Part shown: positions 62,433 to 64,000 of the stretch, piece by piece
Layout: each line of letters starts with the position of its first letter
Position numbering within the stretch: position 1 is the stretch's first letter
Made by a program: the position numbers and the translations under genes
The notes under the pieces: generated by a model
The model's database searches: none
What the model was told of the DNA's origin: nothing
Seen by the model: only the letters and a program-made list of their open reading frames with translations
NCBI RefSeq assembly: GCF_016864235.1
Contig: NZ_CP045732.1
Coordinates: 1,178,001-1,242,000, forward strand
Direction of reading: 5' to 3'
DNA from: Legionella sp. MW5194
Lineage (GTDB): Bacteria > Pseudomonadota > Gammaproteobacteria > Legionellales > Legionellaceae
Length of the DNA stretch: 64,000 bases

Positions 62433-63689
62433 ATGACATTTGAAAAAATTCGTATCCCAACAGAAGGGCAAGCGATAACCGTTGCCGCTAATGGTTCTCT
62501 ACAGGTTCCTGACCAACCCATTATTCCTTTTATTGAAGGGGATGGAATCGGTGTTGATGTAACTCCTCCTATGATTCGTGTGGTTGATGAAGCGGTGAAA
62601 AAAGCTTACGGCGGCAAGCGTAAGATTGCCTGGATGGAGGTCTATGCGGGTGAAAAAGCCACCAAAGTATACGGCAACGATCAATGGCTGCCTAAAGAAA
62701 CCTTAGACGCCCTGAAAAAATACGTGGTTTCAATCAAAGGCCCACTGACGACACCCGTTGGCGGCGGTATCCGCTCATTGAATGTCGCCATTCGCCAGGA
62801 TTTAGACCTCTATACCTGCCTTCGTCCTATCCGCTATTTTACGGGTGTACCCAGTCCGGTGAAAGAGCCCTGGAAAACCGACATGGTTATTTTCCGCGAA
62901 AATTCGGAAGACATTTACGCCGGTATTGAGTGGCAGGCTGACTCCCCTGAGGCAAAAAAAGTCATTCAATTTCTGCGAAACGAAATGGGTGTAAAAAAGA
63001 TCCGCTTTCCGGACCATTGCGGCATTGGTATCAAGCCGGTGTCAGAACAGGGCACCCGCCGTCTGGTTAAAGCAGCCATTCAATATGCCATTGATAACGA
63101 TCGCGATTCCGTTACCCTGGTTCACAAAGGCAACATCATGAAATTCACCGAAGGTGCCTTTAAGGATTGGGGATACCAGGTTGCCCGCGACAGTTTTGGT
63201 GCCAAAGAATACCAGGGCGGCCCATGGATGGAATTTAAAAACCCCAAAACCGGCAAACAGATTGTGATTAAAGATGTGATTGCGGATGCTTTCCTGCAAC
63301 AGATTTTACTAAGACCTGAAGATTACAGTGTCATTGCCACCTTAAATTTAAACGGTGACTACATTTCCGATGCTCTGGCGGCTCAGGTGGGAGGCATTGG
63401 TATTGCGCCCGGCGCCAACATGAGCGATGAAGTGGCCGTGTTTGAGGCAACCCACGGTACGGCGCCTAAATACGCTGGACAGGATAAAGTTAATCCCGGT
63501 TCTCTGATTCTGTCAGCCGAAATGATGTTACGTCACATGGGCTGGACTGAAGCCGCGGATCTCATCATTAAAGGGGTTGACGGCGCCATCGAAGCCAAAA
63601 CGGTAACCTATGACTTTGAACGGCTGATGGACGGGGCAACCTGTGTCAGCAGTTCAGGTTTTGCAGAGGCGATGATTAAACACATGTAA
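62433..63689 (+). CDS. icd: NADP-dependent isocitrate dehydrogenase
   Basis: A 418-aa TCA-cycle enzyme. Signatures: [55 protein letters not shown], and [35 protein letters not shown] near the C-terminus. The phosphorylatable serine region ([10 protein letters not shown]) is conserved. The ATG at 62433 has ACGGAG upstream; earlier codons in the frame are excluded. A terminator follows. Confidence 0.97.
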   Translation: MTFEKIRIPTEGQAITVAANGSLQVPDQPIIPFIEGDGIGVDVTPPMIRVVDEAVKKAYGGKRKIAWMEVYAGEKATKVYGNDQWLPKETLDALKKYVVSIKGPLTTPVGGGIRSLNVAIRQDLDLYTCLRPIRYFTGVPSPVKEPWKTDMVIFRENSEDIYAGIEWQADSPEAKKVIQFLRNEMGVKKIRFPDHCGIGIKPVSEQGTRRLVKAAIQYAIDNDRDSVTLVHKGNIMKFTEGAFKDWGYQVARDSFGAKEYQGGPWMEFKNPKTGKQIVIKDVIADAFLQQILLRPEDYSVIATLNLNGDYISDALAAQVGGIGIAPGANMSDEVAVFEATHGTAPKYAGQDKVNPGSLILSAEMMLRHMGWTEAADLIIKGVDGAIEAKTVTYDFERLMDGATCVSSSGFAEAMIKHM

Positions 63690-63694
63690 ATAAA

Positions 63695-63734
63695 ATCGGC
63701 CCGAAAGGCTTAAGAAAGCATTTTTCGGGCCGAT
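63695..63734 (+). terminator. Terminator hairpin after icd
   Basis: ATCGGCCCGAAA (63695-63706) pairs with TTTCGGGCCGAT (63723-63734) around a 16-nt loop; starts 6 bp after the icd stop. A strong stem, though the U-tract is inside the right arm rather than after it. Confidence 0.75.
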
Positions 63735-64000
63735 GATTAATTCAGGGCTTAACGAGGCAGTTGATTGTTCAATCAGTGATAATCTCCCTTTTTTCATCCA
63801 TGGACGGTCACGAATACCCACAGGAAAGCTATAATTGAAAGAGAGATCAAAACGCATCCCTCGTCATGATGAGTGTTATATGGACAGGATGTAATTGAAT
63901 ATCGCAGGGTTTGATTTTTTCATTGATTAATTCCATTTTTTACTGGCCAAATGAGCGTTGTAAGTCTATAAAATTAGTAAAGGGTGTAAGAAAATGAGCG
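63735..64000 (+). other. Intergenic region ending at a possible new start codon
   Basis: About 260 bp without a recognisable gene. At 63994 an ATG-AGC follows AAAGGGTGTAAGAAA, a plausible ribosome site, so a rightward gene may begin at the window edge. Too little is visible to identify it. Confidence 0.3.

Overview
The window looks like a chromosomal segment of a Legionella species other than L. pneumophila, or a very close relative. The strongest marker is a Mip-type FKBP peptidyl-prolyl isomerase (30264-31010), whose FKBP domain closely matches Legionella Mip as I remember it. Supporting markers are csrA next to a lipopolysaccharide (LPS) locus, a hel-type heavy-metal efflux operon, a comEA gene with a structured leader, and a long Fic protein with effector-like features. 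Base composition is moderate (low to mid 40s % GC by eye), with one clearly AT-rich block at about 5.1-15.6 kb.

Region 1 (1-23.2 kb) is an LPS/O-antigen locus. A WbpA-WbpB-WbpD-WbpI set predicts a UDP-diacetamido-uronic acid precursor. It is followed by a Wzm/Wzt O-antigen ABC exporter, and then by an AT-rich cassette with three paralogous putative glycosyltransferases, two methyltransferases, an SGNH hydrolase and a secreted transglutaminase-like protein. All three putative glycosyltransferases are disrupted by single-base frameshifts. GC-richer DNA resumes with an AsnB-type amidotransferase and two NAD-dependent sugar epimerases, an arrangement like Bordetella wbmH-F-G. Phosphoglucose isomerase, a WecA-like initiating transferase and csrA close the region.

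Region 2 (23.2-35.8 kb) is mostly housekeeping: birA and a phosphopantetheinyl transferase (minus strand), accA-tilS, an MFS exporter, sdaA, mip, an AmpG-like permease, and a mevalonate-pathway trio (HMG-CoA synthase, HMG-CoA reductase, GHMP kinase).

Region 3 (35.8-38.2 kb) is accessory in character. An unidentified AT-rich gene runs into the 3' end of a tRNA-Leu(CAA). A small exported protein follows, then a repeat patch made of two ~120-bp direct repeats around eight 17-bp tandem units.

Region 4 (38.2-55.6 kb) holds purB-nadB-nadA (minus strand), a helCBA/czcCBA heavy-metal RND operon, and a tightly overlapped five-gene operon: ppsA, CPA2 antiporter, nadC, a MurG homologue resembling Firmicutes enzymes, and an M20 peptidase.

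Region 5 (55.6-64 kb) contains comEA with a good sigma70 promoter and a structured leader, a small GIY-YIG protein, a strong hairpin and a five-copy ~125-bp tandem array, mreBCD, the Fic-domain protein, a pseudouridine synthase and icd. All assignments come from reading motifs and translations. No database search was run.
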